Source: Cymodocea nodosa (lineage: Eukaryota > Streptophyta > Magnoliopsida > Alismatales > Cymodoceaceae). From it: 64,000 nt of DNA. This document shows, piece by piece, positions 22,742-37,700 of this stretch (position 1 is the stretch's first letter; each line of letters opens with the position of its first letter). The translations under genes and the position numbers were made by a program. The DNA lies in contig CM072336.1 of the NCBI GenBank assembly GCA_036874045.1, positions 27,231,501 to 27,295,500 of the forward strand, given 5' to 3'. The notes below the pieces were generated by a model. It saw nothing but the letters and a program-made list of their open reading frames with translations, did not search any database and was not told the DNA's origin.

Positions 22742-25700
22742 TGGCACCTTTGAACTTCTCAAGAAGAGCAATAGAAGGGGATCGTTCCTTGAACTTGGAG
22801 GCTGCCACAAAGCCTGCAGATGAAGATGCAGATATTGACATGAGAGAGGTCTATTTTTTGATCATGCATTTTCTTTCAAATGGACCATGTAAAAGAACAT
22901 ACGGGCAAATGTGGAATGAACTACTAGAGCATGATCTTTTACCTAGAAGATATCATGCTTGGTATTCAAGGAATGCGACGCATAGTGGTAACGAAGATGA
23001 CAATGGCTGCTCTCTTCCATTAAGCTATGCTGACCTTGTTTCAAGGTTTGTGAACTTGCCTTTAGAAAGAGGGAAATATGCATGTCCATGACCATTCCAT
23101 GTATATCTTCTGATCCCCTCTTCATCTCCTTATCATGCTTTCTGTAATAGGTTTACATTAATGAAATGAAAGGTATTATTTAGACGAATACCAATCTGTA
23201 TCAATTTTTTTATGTTTTGGTGCTAATATTAGTCTATAATTGCAATTCTTTTTTATTTTGCTGGTTCTAATATTCACTATAATACCAATGAATGTCAACT
23301 TAACCATGCATTGCTTCTTTTTCTTCCACCATTATTATTTTGTTTATTTATTTTTTAAAACATGGAAATCATTTATTTATCATGAGTGGTTTCTTGACCT
23401 ACAAATGGATATGATGTGGAAATTGTAGGTATCCGCATATTGAAACAAACCACCTAATAAATATTCTGAAGGAGTTGATTTTATGTTGTTCTCCACCACA
23501 TGGCTTGGCAGGAGGATGTCCCATTAATGAGATTGAAGTTTCTTCACTTTTGGGATCTGGTGCCTTTTCACTTTTAAGTTGTAAGTAATGCTCTACCCAT
23601 TTTTTCTTGCCTTCAATGATCAGTTGTGTTATTTCTTTACTTTCCATTACCAATTACACAACAGACTAAACTTTCCCTGCCATTTATGTTTTGTATGCTC
23701 TATCATATACTTGGAAAATGGCTCGTCTAATTTGGTTTTTATTAATTTGCATTGGTGTGTTAGCTGACAGAAATAGAGAACTTAAGAAAGCAAACTATTT
23801 TCCTCGGTATTTGCGTTGGCCACATATGCAAGCTAATCAGGTCCAAGGTTTAGCTTTGAGGGAAATTGGAGGTGGTTTTACAAAGCATTGCCGTGCTACT
23901 TCTGTTCGTGCTGCATGCTATGCCATTGCTAAACCAGCAGCCATGGTAGAGAAAATGCAGTCTGTAAGAAAATTAAGAGGACATCAAAATGCAGTATATT
24001 GTGGTATCTCTTTTTATGCCATCAGAAATTTAATTTATTAATAGCATAAATATATCATGGGATTTTTTGTTGTTAATATTTGTAGTCTTTTAAATGGATA
24101 TTTGAGATCTGAAATTTGATTTGGTTTTGAATCCTTTTGGTATGTTTGCAAATCCAAAATCCAATGGACCTTAATTGAAATTTGAAATTCATATCCAAAA
24201 AATATTTGGAACAAATTTGGATATATATGATATCTGCTGATTAAAATTTGCTTCAAATTTGTTTACCTATCTAATCAGATATCTAGATATTTGATGGAAC
24301 TTATATTTATGTTTTTATCATTATAATTTTTTTATTTTTGTAATATAAAATGATCATAGTTGGCTTCCATGTTGTCACAACCAAATTTGACAGTCATTCA
24401 AATTTTTGGATTGAATTTTTTTGGGACTCAGATATTATGCGAGTTTGGAATATTAGATTCAAACATTCAGTTTGTGCTTTCTTGTGTTGTGATATTAACT
24501 GAAGTTAGATAAATCTGTCGGACAAGGATTTGGATATTTAAATAGCTATCTAAATATAATTTGGACGAATTTGGATTATCCAAATATTAAATGGTTGAAT
24601 TTGGATACAGGTCTATCTGATTCAGATGTGCTTCATTGACACCCTTAAATATTGTCTGACGGCCATGTCATATCCATGAATCATGATGCATCAAAAATCA
24701 TTAAACATCAGAACTATTACTCAGTTTTCTTACCTGGTTTCTGTTCTTTGATATCTTTGTGCTATTATACAGTAGATTTGCAAAATCATGTTGATATCTT
24801 ACTTAAGGTTCTTGGGGCAAGTTACATTTTTGCCTACTTGGAATGGGTTTCAATTGGCATTTGACAACATACATATTTTTCTGTTGCTCCATAAATCATT
24901 GTTATGCTCTCTTGAATCAAACACATGCACATGATGCACTCTTGCATATGTAGTTTTCCTTTGAGAAAATTTGGGAAGTCAAATAGCACTTATATCATAA
25001 TTCACTTTCAAGATTAGTGTAAAACCCTTTTTACCATGTTCTGCATGCTTTTTTATGGTGAAAAGTTGCATTTGAATCAGTTAATTCTGAGAAGACTTTA
25101 CTTTGCTTCAGTTTGAAAAGTTTTTTCCTTGTTAATCTTATTTTCCAAAGTGTTATTTTTTTATAGTTGTAGAGAATATACTTGAACAGAAAAACAGGTA
25201 CATGAACAGAAAGGTTATACCCGTAACTAGAAAAAGTGGGAAAATCATTAAATACAATTTAGAAAGGTTCCTCAAATAGAACCAGGTGACACCAAAATTC
25301 TTAAATTATGGTATCTTCTCTGGAACATAGGGAAAAAATCTCCACTTCTAAGGGAAAATTCTGATTAGCTCATTCCACTGCACATTGGCAAACTCCCTTC
25401 TTCCATTTGATCCACTTCAAAGCAATCCATTGAAGATCTGCCTCTTTTGTTTTGCATCAAGATTTCTTTCTTCCACCAAATAGCTAATGGCAGCAGAAGC
25501 CACAAACTTTGCAGCTACAATGGCAAAACGCCCTGCTTCTCGTTTCATCTGGATCTTAGTGTGCTGAAGGGCTAGTTCCCAGCAAGGATTGTCACCAATG
25601 AAATAGCGTAGGGCATTCAAAGAAGAACTACTATCATTTTTCTTTATGTGAATAAGAAAAGGAATACCAGCTTGTCACAATGTGAAGAATAGCAACAAAT

Positions 25701-28700
25701 AACATCTTTTGTAATTGCATCTGTTGAACACAATGTCATTTAGAAACTTCCTTGATGTTCCCCTTGCTTCTTAGTGGGCAATGTGGTTGGCAAGGTATAA
25801 GAGCTTTTTCTTTGGAGTGATGGGTGTGATGAATGATAGGGTTGGAGCTTCCTTGGGTTCTCAGTGGGGGGAGCATGAAGTGACTCCTGGAAGTACATGT
25901 TCTTCCTCTCTAAATATTGATGCTCATGGTTTAATATTCAAGCGCAACTGATCTTTTCCAGAATTGATAGATCCCTTTTTGATCATGAATGAGAGGCAAA
26001 GCATCATGGTGTAGGAGTCCAGGACCTACCTAGAGCATGCATGGATCAACTCCTACCACTGCTTGACACCCACATGATTAAGTTCTGGAGCCCATTTAGG
26101 ATGGAAGCCTTTTTACCTCAAGGATCCTGACTTTGGAAGACTGTTGGAAAAGGTGCTGAGCTTCAACAGTGGAAGGTAATATGATTAAGTGTGTGGCTGT
26201 TAAGCTCTGAAAACTCGGAAGCAATAGAATGGTGCAAGAGGTGCGACTTAAAGCAACAGGAGGAAAAGGTAAGACATCTAGAAGTTATCTTGGGACTTGT
26301 CACTCAAGTAGAACAAGCAGGGCTTAGTAACTCTGAAATGGAAGAACAACAACAACAACAAAGATGTGAATTGGGGTTGTTGCTGGACTTGGAGGAAATT
26401 GAATGGAGACAAAAATCTCAGGAGAGGAGAAGAATTAATTCTATCTCTAGAATCAACATTGGTGGTCAATTTTTTGAGGACCAACATGTGGAGGAAACCA
26501 TTTTCAGATTCTACAACAAGATTTTCTCCAAAATCAGTGAATGGAGACCTAGTAAGTGGGCTGCTCTCAACTTAAAGAAACTTTTGATAGATGACCAAGC
26601 AGGCCTAGAGTTTAAGTCCAACAAAATTCATGCTGCTGTATGGCATCTTGAAGGTGATAAATCATGGGGCCCAGATGGGTTTCCTGTCAGTTTTTTCAAG
26701 CAATTTTACCACATTGTTGGCAGAGATATTGTGGACATAGTTAAGGAATTTTAGAAGCTAAATTGAGGACATGATGCTATCAACCACTCATTTATTCTCC
26801 TAATTCCAAAAGTTATGACATCTTCAAGATGACAAATCATGAGGCCCAGATGGGTTTCCTGTCAGTTTTTTAAGTGCTTTTACCACATTGTCAGCAGTGA
26901 TATTGTGGACATGGTTGAGGAATTTTAGGACCTGAATTGAGGATGTGATGCTATCAACCATTCATTTAATCTCCTAATTCCAAAATTTATGGAAGCTTCT
27001 GACATCACCAATTTTCAATCTGTCTTATGAACTCCGTCATGAAGTTTATCGCTATGATTCTCACTAATCAATTGCTTTAGGTTATAGATAAGCTTATCTG
27101 TCGGCTACAGATTACATTTCTGAAAGCTAGAAGTTTATTGGATGGTTTTGTGGTAGCTCAGGCGTTGTTGATGGACCATTATAGAAGAAAGTGCCCTGGT
27201 TTCATTTGCAAAATTGATATCAAAAATGCATTTGAAGATAGGTTGATATTTTTTAGTAGATGTTATGTGGGTTCCAACTTCCCAAACAATCAGATTCAGT
27301 AGATTGAAAATGTGCTCAAATCAGCCTCTGCCTTGGTAATTATCTTGGGGTAAGATAGGGGTGTATTCTCTCTCCTCTCTTTTTAAATTTGAGGGGTTAA
27401 TATCCTCCTCTCCCATCTTTGTTATTTTACGGTCCAGGATGGCTGGCCTAAAATCTGGCAGATTGGAAAAGATGTTGTGAAGGTGTCCATTCTCTAGTAT
27501 GCTAATGATAGTCTTCTAATTGGCTGTCCTGAGCCAGACCAGGGTAGATATATGAAGTTCATGCTCTGCACTTTTGCGATGGCGTTCAATCTCAAGATTA
27601 ACTACCATTAATGCTCAATTTTGGGGGCCCACATTGATCCCAGGATTGTTGTTGAAGTGGCCTCCATGCTAATCTGCAAGGTGGAAAAACTATCCATCTG
27701 TTATTTAGGCCTTCCTGTGACAGTGTAGACTTCTAGGGTAGCTGAATGGTGTTTTCTGATTGAAATTCTAGAAAACAAAGTAACTGCGTGGGGGAATAAA
27801 TGGCTAAGCCTTGGAGGCAGAATTGTGCTTCTAAAAGCTGTTCTTGGGAGCATTCCTTCTTTCCACGTCTGCCTTTAGGCTGCTGCATGGGGTCTTTACA
27901 TTGATTGTAAATATTTGCAAGAAGTGGTTGTGGAGTGGCCCAGGAAATCTGGAAATTCATCCATTAAACTGTTGTGATGTTTGTAAACCAGCTAAATGGA
28001 GTGGTCTGGGTTTCAAAGATCTTGGTTGTTTATTTCTAGGAAGATAAATGGTGCATTGATCCAAGTCTTGCTAAGATGTTTCCAGGAGTCTACCAATTGC
28101 CTCAGACTTGAAGGAAAAGGTAGCAGACATTGGTGTTTTTACTGCAGGAAGTTGATCTTGGGATTTACAATTGAGGAACCTGAAGGATGAGGAAATTGAT
28201 CCATTAAACTAAGTATGTTTCTAAGCCAGCTAAATGGAGTGGCTTGGGTTTTAGAGATCTCTAGACATATTTACTTTTGGAAAGATAAATGTTGCATTAA
28301 TCCAAGTCTTGCTGAGAAGCTTCCAGTAGTCTACCAATGGTCTGGGACTTGCGTGAGAAAGGTAGCAGACATTGTTGTTTTTACTGCAGGAAGCTGGTAT
28401 TGGGATTGACATTCTTGAGGAGGAACCTCAAGGATGAGGAAATTGTGGGAAATCAGGAAATTCATCCATTAAACTAGTAAATTGTTTGTATACCAGCTAA
28501 ATGCAATGGCCTGAGTTTCAGAGATCTTGAGACATTTGCTTCTGGGAAGATAAATGATGCACTGATACAAGCCTTGTTGAGAAGTTTCCGGGAGTCTACC
28601 AACTGTCTAGGACTTGCAGGAAGATGGTAGCAGACATTAGTGTTTTAACTGCTGGAAGCTGGTCTTGGGATTACAGCCCAGGAGGAACCTCAAGGATGAG

Positions 28701-31700
28701 GAAATTGTTGAACTAAGTTTGTTGTTGCTAGTTTTATCCAAAATTGAAGCACTGACAGTACAGGATTGGAGGTCTTGGAGGTTAGCTCTGATCGTTATTC
28801 TGTTTGCAGCTACTATGATATTTTATGTGAAACTTTTGGAAACAAATGGAGGTTTCACTATGTTTGGGGGGCCAAGTCTCCTTTGAAGGCGAGAGCACAT
28901 GATATGTTGGTAGCAGAAGTCTGCAGAAGGTGATGGGTTGATTCAGTAGATGGTGTCATTGCTGTTTAATTGTTTAGCTAGCAAGAGCATTTTGAACTCA
29001 TTACTGCCTTCAATTCTGCAGCCATAAATTTCTATTTCTTGGAAAATTTATTAATGAAAAGTGAAAACACTTTACAAGGCTTTGGAATAGGAAAAATGAG
29101 TCTTAATTTTCCTCCATGAAACAGGTTTACATATATGCACAGGGTAGGTTAGACATCTAAGATAAATGAAGATCCGTTTACCTACCAGGTCAAACACACA
29201 AAAATATAACCATAAAACATGACATTCAGGGATATATATATAGCAGGCTAGATATCTAAGATAAATGGAGATCCATTTATCTACTAAGCTAAACACACAA
29301 ATATAATAATAAAACATAACATTCCTAAGACTCCTCTCAAGTTAGAGCATACATGTTGATTATGCCTAATTTGATACAATGTTTCTCAAACTCCCCGACA
29401 CCCAACTCTTTTGTTAAAATATTTGCAAGTTGACTTGAGGATTGAGTATAAAGAGTAGATATCATACTCATCACTATGTTACCTACAAAGTGATAGTCTA
29501 TCTTTGTATGCTTCATCCATTCATGGAAGGTAAGATTATTGGCTATAGAGATTGCTACTTGGTTGTCAAAATGCATGACCATAAGAGTTCAAATTGCAAA
29601 TTCAAGCTCTTATAGAAGTGACCTTAACTATACCATCTCATGTTATTTGGCCTATAGAATGATACTCAATTTTGAAATTGGGCTTGAAAATGATGTTTTG
29701 CTCCTTGCCATGCTAGGTAACCAAATTGCCTCAAACATGGTGCATAAACCACAAGTGCATTTTCTCATCTTTATTACCAACATACCTTGATTTAGAGTAT
29801 GCTTTGACTTGCAAGTGGCTACAACTCTTATATATTAGACCTTTACTTGGAGTGCCCTTCACATATGATAGAACTCAAAGGGCTCCCTACTAATTGACAC
29901 CTTTGGGCTCATGCATGATTCAATTGAGAAGATTGACTAGATTAGTTTCCCAATTAGTTGTCTATATCTTTCCAGATCTTTTAGAAGCTCTAAAGATGTA
30001 TCCCAAAAGGAAGGGTCGAACTCCAAAGATGTGATCTCAGGTTTACGTTTTAAGAGACTTGTCTCTTGTAATAAGTTTGGTGTATACTTTTTCTATGGCA
30101 AGGAAAGTTTCCCTTTGGAATCTGTAAACTAAATACATAAAAAATACTTAGGTTTGTTCATATCTTTGGTGATAAAATGTCTCTTTAGGTACACTTTTGC
30201 ATTAAATATCACTACATTATAATTGCTTGTAAGTAGGATGTCATCAATGTATTTTACGAGAATCATACATTTGCCATTTGTCTTTCTATAAATTACACAA
30301 TGATCAACAATATATTTATAGAAATTGCCATCTAGATAACTTTGTGGAACTTCTTGAATCATGTCCTTAGACCCTAATTGAGTCCATAAATTGCCTTGAT
30401 AAGTACAATCCTCTTATAGTGCAACATACCTTTGAAAGTTGTTCCATAAGAACTTGTTTTGACAAGTTATCATAAAGAAATACATTTTTGACATTTAACT
30501 GGAACATTTACCATGATTGGTTGATGACAATGGATAGGAGTACACGAATAAAATGGCTGTTGGTGAAGTCTTTGCATAATCCATTGTATATGTTTGTGAG
30601 TTCAACCACAAGACAATGGTGGTGCCATTGATGAACCAATCATCATAAGTGGCATCCTTGGTATTTGGAGGATCCAGATAAGGGTGGTGGAGCTTTTGAT
30701 GGGTGGCAATAAAACCCTTAAATCTCTATGCACAAAGGAGATAATTCTTTCCATTGAACTTTTTGAAGTTCTTGCTCAATTTTTTCACCAAAGATCTGTA
30801 TGCAGCCATGAGAACAATATCTGATTACACATGAAAATACTGCAGAGCAGTCTGCCTGGTTATTGGACGAGGTCGAAAACTGCTGCACAAACTGTCCAGA
30901 GGCACATACATATGATCTGAAGGTATAGGCACATGTAGATGATGGGCATCCACACACAAACAGACTGCTGGAGTACTTTGACTACCTAAAACATTGAGGT
31001 GATCAGCAAACATGGCTGTCTACATTGTCAATCATACAAGCATAGAAAGAGGTGTGGGAAGTGCTGCCAAGGGCTATGGGACAGCACAGCTATGGATTTG
31101 GAGAGTCACTAGTGGTGGCACAGGGTTGGGTGGATGGTGTGGGTGGGGCTAGTGGCTATGGTGGGGACATGAGTTTCTCCTAAGATTCTGGTACCATGTA
31201 GAATAGGAAAAATGAGTCCTAATTTTCCTACACTAAGCAGGGTTACGCACACACACAAAGATGGATATTTGCTATGTGGGCTGTGTATTTCCCTTTAGTC
31301 TGACCAACTTTCTCAGACCATTCTTTCAAGGACGTAATCTTATTTTTTAATAGGCATTCAGCCTATTCTTATTTAAAAAAATAATGGATTATCATGGGTT
31401 TGTAAGAGGGTGCATTTTGGACTACTAGCATAATCATCAGCAAGTATGGTACAGCAGATTGTTGAAGGGTTTCTAATGCTACCCTTTCACCTTTTTGGAG
31501 AAGCATCATTGTGGTTCAGAATTTTATGCAGGTAAATGTCAGCTATACAGTTGGTTCTGGTGTAATTAATTGTACGCACTCTGCAAAATCTTAGACAAGG
31601 GTTTTTGCTGTCGTGTGATCTCTTTGCATTTGTTGGAAGCTGGTGGTTACAAGATGATAAGTGCTTTGCAATAAGGAACCTTAAATAAGAAGAGGAGCTT

Positions 31701-34700
31701 TGAAGGATGATAATCCATGGAAATTGCTTCATTCCTGGCTTTGCTGCCTCAGCCATTCACTGCTAAGCATAATGCAAGAAATTTGCCCAGATGGGATGGT
31801 ACTCTCTAGAGTGTCTTCTCTATAAGAAATTGTTACACAACATTTGCTGCTAATCACCAACAGACCTGAGTCCCATAGAAGCTAGATTGGAAGGCTAGGA
31901 CACCTTTGAAAGGGACTTCAAGTGTCTCCTCAGGCTTGGGAGATTGGATTTCAAAAATATTCCGGACTAAAAGAACTGGTGGCTCCAACCCAAGCTATGT
32001 TGTCCCATTAGAAAATGTGTTTGGGGTCAAATCACCATGAAAACATTGAAAAATGGTGTTTGGGTGTCTTCTTGAGAGGAATTGCAAACCAAGGCTAGTC
32101 TTTGTTTCAAATGAATACTGCCTTCCACACAGCATTGACATACTTATATTTATTCATGCTATATGCTGAGCATCTGCCTTTATCCTAATGATGTAATCTG
32201 CAACTGTTGTTTAGGGGGGGTGTTCTTTCTGATTTTGTACTTACACTTTTTCTGGGAATTGATGTAATCTTGAATTTGCCTCCTTTGGTTGATGAATTCG
32301 ATGGGTGGGCTATGCTCTGTACTTGGATGAGCTCTTATTATTTATAAGAAGCATGCTTACCCTTTCAAATAGATATTGCCAGTGAAACATGGCGATCTAT
32401 GTAGTGAATTGAGTGGTCTGCTCCGCCAAAAGAATGACTAATTGAGTGTCATGGGTGTGATGAGTTGGGAGTTGATCAGATTTGTTTCTGCTAACTGTGT
32501 TTTTGTGTTGTAGTTAATGCCTTTCCTCTTCTGACTCCTTTTTTCCTTCTTTATTTTTCCTTTTTTTTAAATTTTATTTTTCTGATTTCCATCTTTGCTG
32601 ATAGGCTTTGTACTTTTTTGCTATGGCTTATAACTGCTCAAAAACAATTTACTCTTGTAACATGCTCTCTTCTTCTTGCAGCTATTTTTGATCGGTCTGG
32701 ACGTTATGTAATTACTGGTTCAGATGATCGTCTTGTAAAAATTTGGTCAATGGAAACAGCATTCTGTTTGTCAAGCTGCCGTGGACATGAAGTGAGTTTG
32801 GTGGTTTCCTTTTTTCAGCTCTCTACTGTGAAAACATTCTTGTCTCTGATGCAAGTGGCCTTCTTTGTGTGCAATTGTTAAAGGGTGACATAACTGATTT
32901 GGCTGTGAATTCTACTAATGCCTTGGTGGCATCTGCGTCAAATGACTTCATAATCCGTATTGTGAGTTTCCTTGTGCCTTATTGGCTGATATTTTTTTAT
33001 CACATATTTTTAATTAGTTTGCTTTATACTTGATAAATGGTTACAGTGGCGTTTGCCTGATGGCTGTCCAATTTCAGTTCTGAAAGGTCATACTGGTGCT
33101 GTGACTGCTATTGCATTTAGTCCAAGACCATCCTCTGTATTTCATCTATTATCGTAAGTAATAGTTATATCATTGTTTATGTTCCTTTGTTTTCATATGT
33201 TGTGATCCCTGCATTCCAAAAAAATGACAAACTCAATGTTGGAGGTTCCTATTAATGTGAGGTCTAATGTAGTCAAATTGTATGTAGCTTTATTTCTATA
33301 GATGGAGAGATTGCTTCTTAAGATTTGATATTGGTATTGTTTGGAGTATTGGAAAAATAAGACGTATCAAATATCAATGGATATTTTGATGTAGATAGGA
33401 CAAAGTCATGGAAATGTCAAAATTTGAAGGAAAAACCTCAAATTTGGACTTAAAACTCCGTGATAAAATGAAAAGCTATAATAGATATTTAAAATCAATT
33501 GAATTTAATTTTGAAACAATTATATCAAAAATATCACGTATAATGAATTATACAGTTTGTATTGTTTATATAACCACAAAGCTAAACAAAAAATTATAAA
33601 AAATAAGATATGAAATATTAACATTAAAAAAATACAATTTAATAACATGTAGGGTGTTTGAAGGTCATAGTCGTCATCCTTGTCTTGTAGATGTTGATAG
33701 AGGAGTTGGGCATAATTTATTTAACTATGTCTCATACTTTCTTTCCATTCTACATAATGTATCTATAACATGCTAGTCACATAGCATTTTTGTATATCTT
33801 CGTCATTGATACAGTTCCTTTAAACATTCCCAAATAGCACTGATTAAATAAAATTAGTATAAAGAATTACAAAATCATCTAAGTTGATACTACAATATTA
33901 TTATGCATATTATATTGAGACTTACATACATCTGAAAGTATCGAACTTTTGATTTTGTAAAATCATTGGTGCAGTTGCTATGCGAAGATGAAAGTGCCCA
34001 ATTCAATAGTCTTGGAATATTATCAAAATCAATTCAGAATATAATGGAAACTTAGATCAACTTATACTGTAAATAGATCTAACTCATACACAGTATAGAT
34101 CAACAAATAGATCTAACTATGGTATTCCATCACTAGAGAAAAAGAAACTTGACTCCATGAACAAAAGTAGCATGCACTTCAAATAGCTAATGAGATCATG
34201 GCATGCCAAATTGAAAATGATCAACACAAAAGATCATGAACAAAAAAGCAGTAAATGCTACATGCCTAAATTGAAAATAGCATACACTTCAAGTGACCAG
34301 TGGCGTGGAATCAATGCTTTTTCCTGTGATGAGTGAGTATGCGTGGAATTGACAATTGATGAGTGACATTGACGAGCAAGTGACAAGTAGGCAAGCTTCT
34401 GCTTGTGAAGGGTGAGTGTGTGTGGAATTGGCGATTGATGAGTGGCATTGATGGTTTAGCGACAAGCAGAAGACTTGAGTAGGCAAGTGTGCGGGTAAAC
34501 TTTTTCTTTCATTGGGCGAGAATGCAAGCAACAGGAGGGGGAAGTTGCAACGAGGTTGTTGATTTTGTTGGAAGTTACGACAAGGTTGTCGATTTCATTG
34601 AGTTCCAATTGTGGGTGAGTTAGGTTGGGAATTCCATAGAATTGGCAAGTGCAATGAGAGGGGAAGTTGGTTCATTTTAGAGGGGTAGTGTCAGGAAATG

Positions 34701-37700
34701 ACCCTCATTGATGGTTTATGTATGCTGGAGATGATGAGAAACAGTTTCTTATAAATACAAGAAACAATAGGAAATTATTTTCCATCATTTCCAATTGCAT
34801 AAACCCCCATTTAACAACTATCGTTCTTCCTCATCATTTTGTTTTTCAGATATTTGTTTGTTCCCATCGCCTCCATCACTATTAGCATTGTCATTGTCAT
34901 CCTCATCATCTAGTGGCATGGTAGTGTTATCATCACTATCACCATCTAATCTCGATGTTCTATGGAAATGCTTTAATGAGCTTGTGTAATGTTCTACATT
35001 GGCATCCACTTCTTTAGCAATTGTTTCACTTAGGTGACTAGTACCTACTTCATCCAAAATTGGCTTGCCATTCTATGATTGGGTCCTCGTCAATTGAAGT
35101 TGTATATATAAATGCCACATTATTTGGATCCAATCTTTTTTTTTGTCTTGTCTTTCCTATATGTGTTTCATTTTAAGCTTCATGTTGTAATGCACAAATA
35201 TCAAGTCATTCAATCTCTTAGCACCCAAGCTGTTCCTCCTCTTGGAATAAGATTGAATGTGTTCTAATTCCTTTCACATTCTAGTGCTAAGTCAATGTGA
35301 GACAATGCTTTCTTTACAATTCCCCTCAATTTTGGAACATCCATTTTGTGAACATAGCTCTATTTAACTACAATAAATAACCTCATTCGGTACTTCTTAT
35401 AAACGCAATTCTAGAAATAAAATTTTGTGTTTATAATCTAATCTTTCTTGGTGGTGACACTGATATCCAGTAGTAGTGGCAAAACCTCTCAGTTGATTTC
35501 AAAACCATTTCATTTTATTGAAGGCCTCCCCTTGAACTTCTACATCAGGTTTTGACTTGCGTATAACAATCTTCAATGATATCAATAGGTCAGTACACCC
35601 CCTTAAATCATTTTCTCTATCAATACTGTGGATTTAGGTAGTACCATATGTTTATAAACAAGGTATAAGATTGCTATTATAGTTTCAAAAAAATGGTAAT
35701 TACACATGAAATTATATAAAGTACAAACCTACTTCATGTAAGGGGTGTAAGATCATCATAAACCATTGATCCTCGATAATGCTAGTTAATACCTTTAAGT
35801 ATGTTGTGGATCGAATTGCCTCTCATCACATGCATTGTGTTGAATGAAATCCATCATAGATTTTTTGTCTCCATCAATTTGTCTCAAAGCCTTTTTCTTT
35901 GGCTTCAGAATCTTGATGCATTTCTTTATATTCTCCTAGAGGGTGTGGTCGTTAATAGTGTTGGTGACTTTCTCCCTCATAGAGTCACTCTCATGGTATT
36001 TATATCATAACTTTGAGTTGAACATGTGCTTCAACTTGACTATCTTGTTTAACATGAATTGTAGAGTGATGTTGTTGGTGGCAAATTAGGTGAATTTTGA
36101 TCAAACCAAGTCACCTGTATAGTATTGTGGTGATCTCATGTACTTTCAACAATTAAGAATGGTTAATGGTTGTAAATAAAATGTGTGATCATTCTTGCAC
36201 AGTGACAGTTCTTTCCAATCAAATTCATTTTGCCAAGATCTTTTAGAATTAAATAAATACAATGCACCACATATAATGCCCAAAAGATGAGGTATTTTTC
36301 AATGATTTTTTCTTTTGCTTTCTTGAAATTGTTGCCATTGTTAGCGACTGCTTCAATGACATTTGATGCACTCACTTCTTTGATTGCATCTAAAAATTGT
36401 GCGTTTGTCATGGTACACTATGAAATTTATAATCTGCTTTTAGTCGACACTTGTCCACTCATTGCATGAGGATTCTGTATTATGGCCATTGGTTTTTTAG
36501 GACCAAGATATACCGTTACAACACTTTCTTAGCCTTGAAGTGCTTGTTCATGATGTTGTAGTGAGGTAGTGCCTTTACACCTTGTCCTACCTTCATAATT
36601 GTGTGCACCATGGATTACATGTAAGGGCTTCTTGTAGCGTTTGTGGAGATTACATTATGGAATATTAATTTGGATAATTTACTATCCATTTTTTCCTATT
36701 CATTTATCTACATCCCTAACTGTTTGCTACTTTGTCTTGTCTCTTCTTCCAATTTCTGTGTCAGGATTGTCGAATATTTGACTGTATGTCATGAACATCA
36801 TTGCAATCAGTTCTTTTCCTTTTCTTGCCACCTATTCTCCCGTACCACTACCATGCTCGTAATATTGTGATTATTGCACTTGTATTTGTTTTCTAATCTA
36901 TAGCTCTTGTTGTGAGAGCATAATAGTTTCCCTGTCTCTCTTGCAGTCCCTTACAATTTAGATGATAGACAATGCCATCATTTGAGTTATCATTATCGAT
37001 TAGAATGACTTTGGAATGTCATTGATTTGCATCTATGCTCAGCTTCTGCCCAAACAATATTTCTTCAAACCTCTCTTCTCTTTAGGCCTTATCATTTTTT
37101 TTTTCTTTTTGCCTTTCAGTATTTCCTGCATCTGGTCATTCCTTGCATTTTGTGACATTACCGTACCCATCCACAAGATGCTACTTTAATCGAGTCACAT
37201 CACCACCACCCATTTTTCCCTCTGTATTTGCACAACATCTTCCTTCTGTCATTACCAATGGGAAATCTATGCAACCTTTCTGGGTCATCTAACCTTTCAC
37301 AACTTGCTGATCATTGTCGCTTCTCTTTTCAATGTGAAACTTTGAAGAGCTTGACATATTTAAGCCTAAAAATAGTAACACATACATTATTATATGATTA
37401 CTCAATGACATGTATTTCATTAAAAAAAACTTGAAATTTAAAGGAAATTTATCATAAACTGACTCAGATTGTTGTTAATATCAATATAGCATTATTACCC
37501 TAGACTCTAATCTATGGGTTTTGCTATATACGGGTCTTTCCTTTTTGTCAGCCCAGATAATCCAATAAGAAGAATGATTGACAATGCGGTCAACAAAATT
37601 CCAATTCATTATTTTAGATGGTCAACCATAGCTGGAATTCATGAACAAACCTAGATAATGTGAGATCTAGCCTAGGGGCCTGCCACGCAAATGGTACTTG

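Larger units (their letters stand above)
24004..32681 (+). other. BRWD coding intron 3, 8.7 kb, filled with transposon relics
   Basis: Donor GTG|GTATCT at 24004 and acceptor TTCTTGCAG ending at 32681 join AVYC to AIFDRSGR within a WD40 repeat. Contents in order: a MITE-like repeat, LINE fragments in both orientations, an L1 reverse-transcriptase relic with a triplicated 3' part, and a minus-strand Copia relic. From about 31260 to 32600 lies retroelement-like sequence that I could not assign. Confidence 0.85.

Noticed and set aside
27000..32600. Separate protein-coding genes inside BRWD coding intron 3
   Set aside because: All recognisable frames are LINE or Copia domains with stops and frameshifts.
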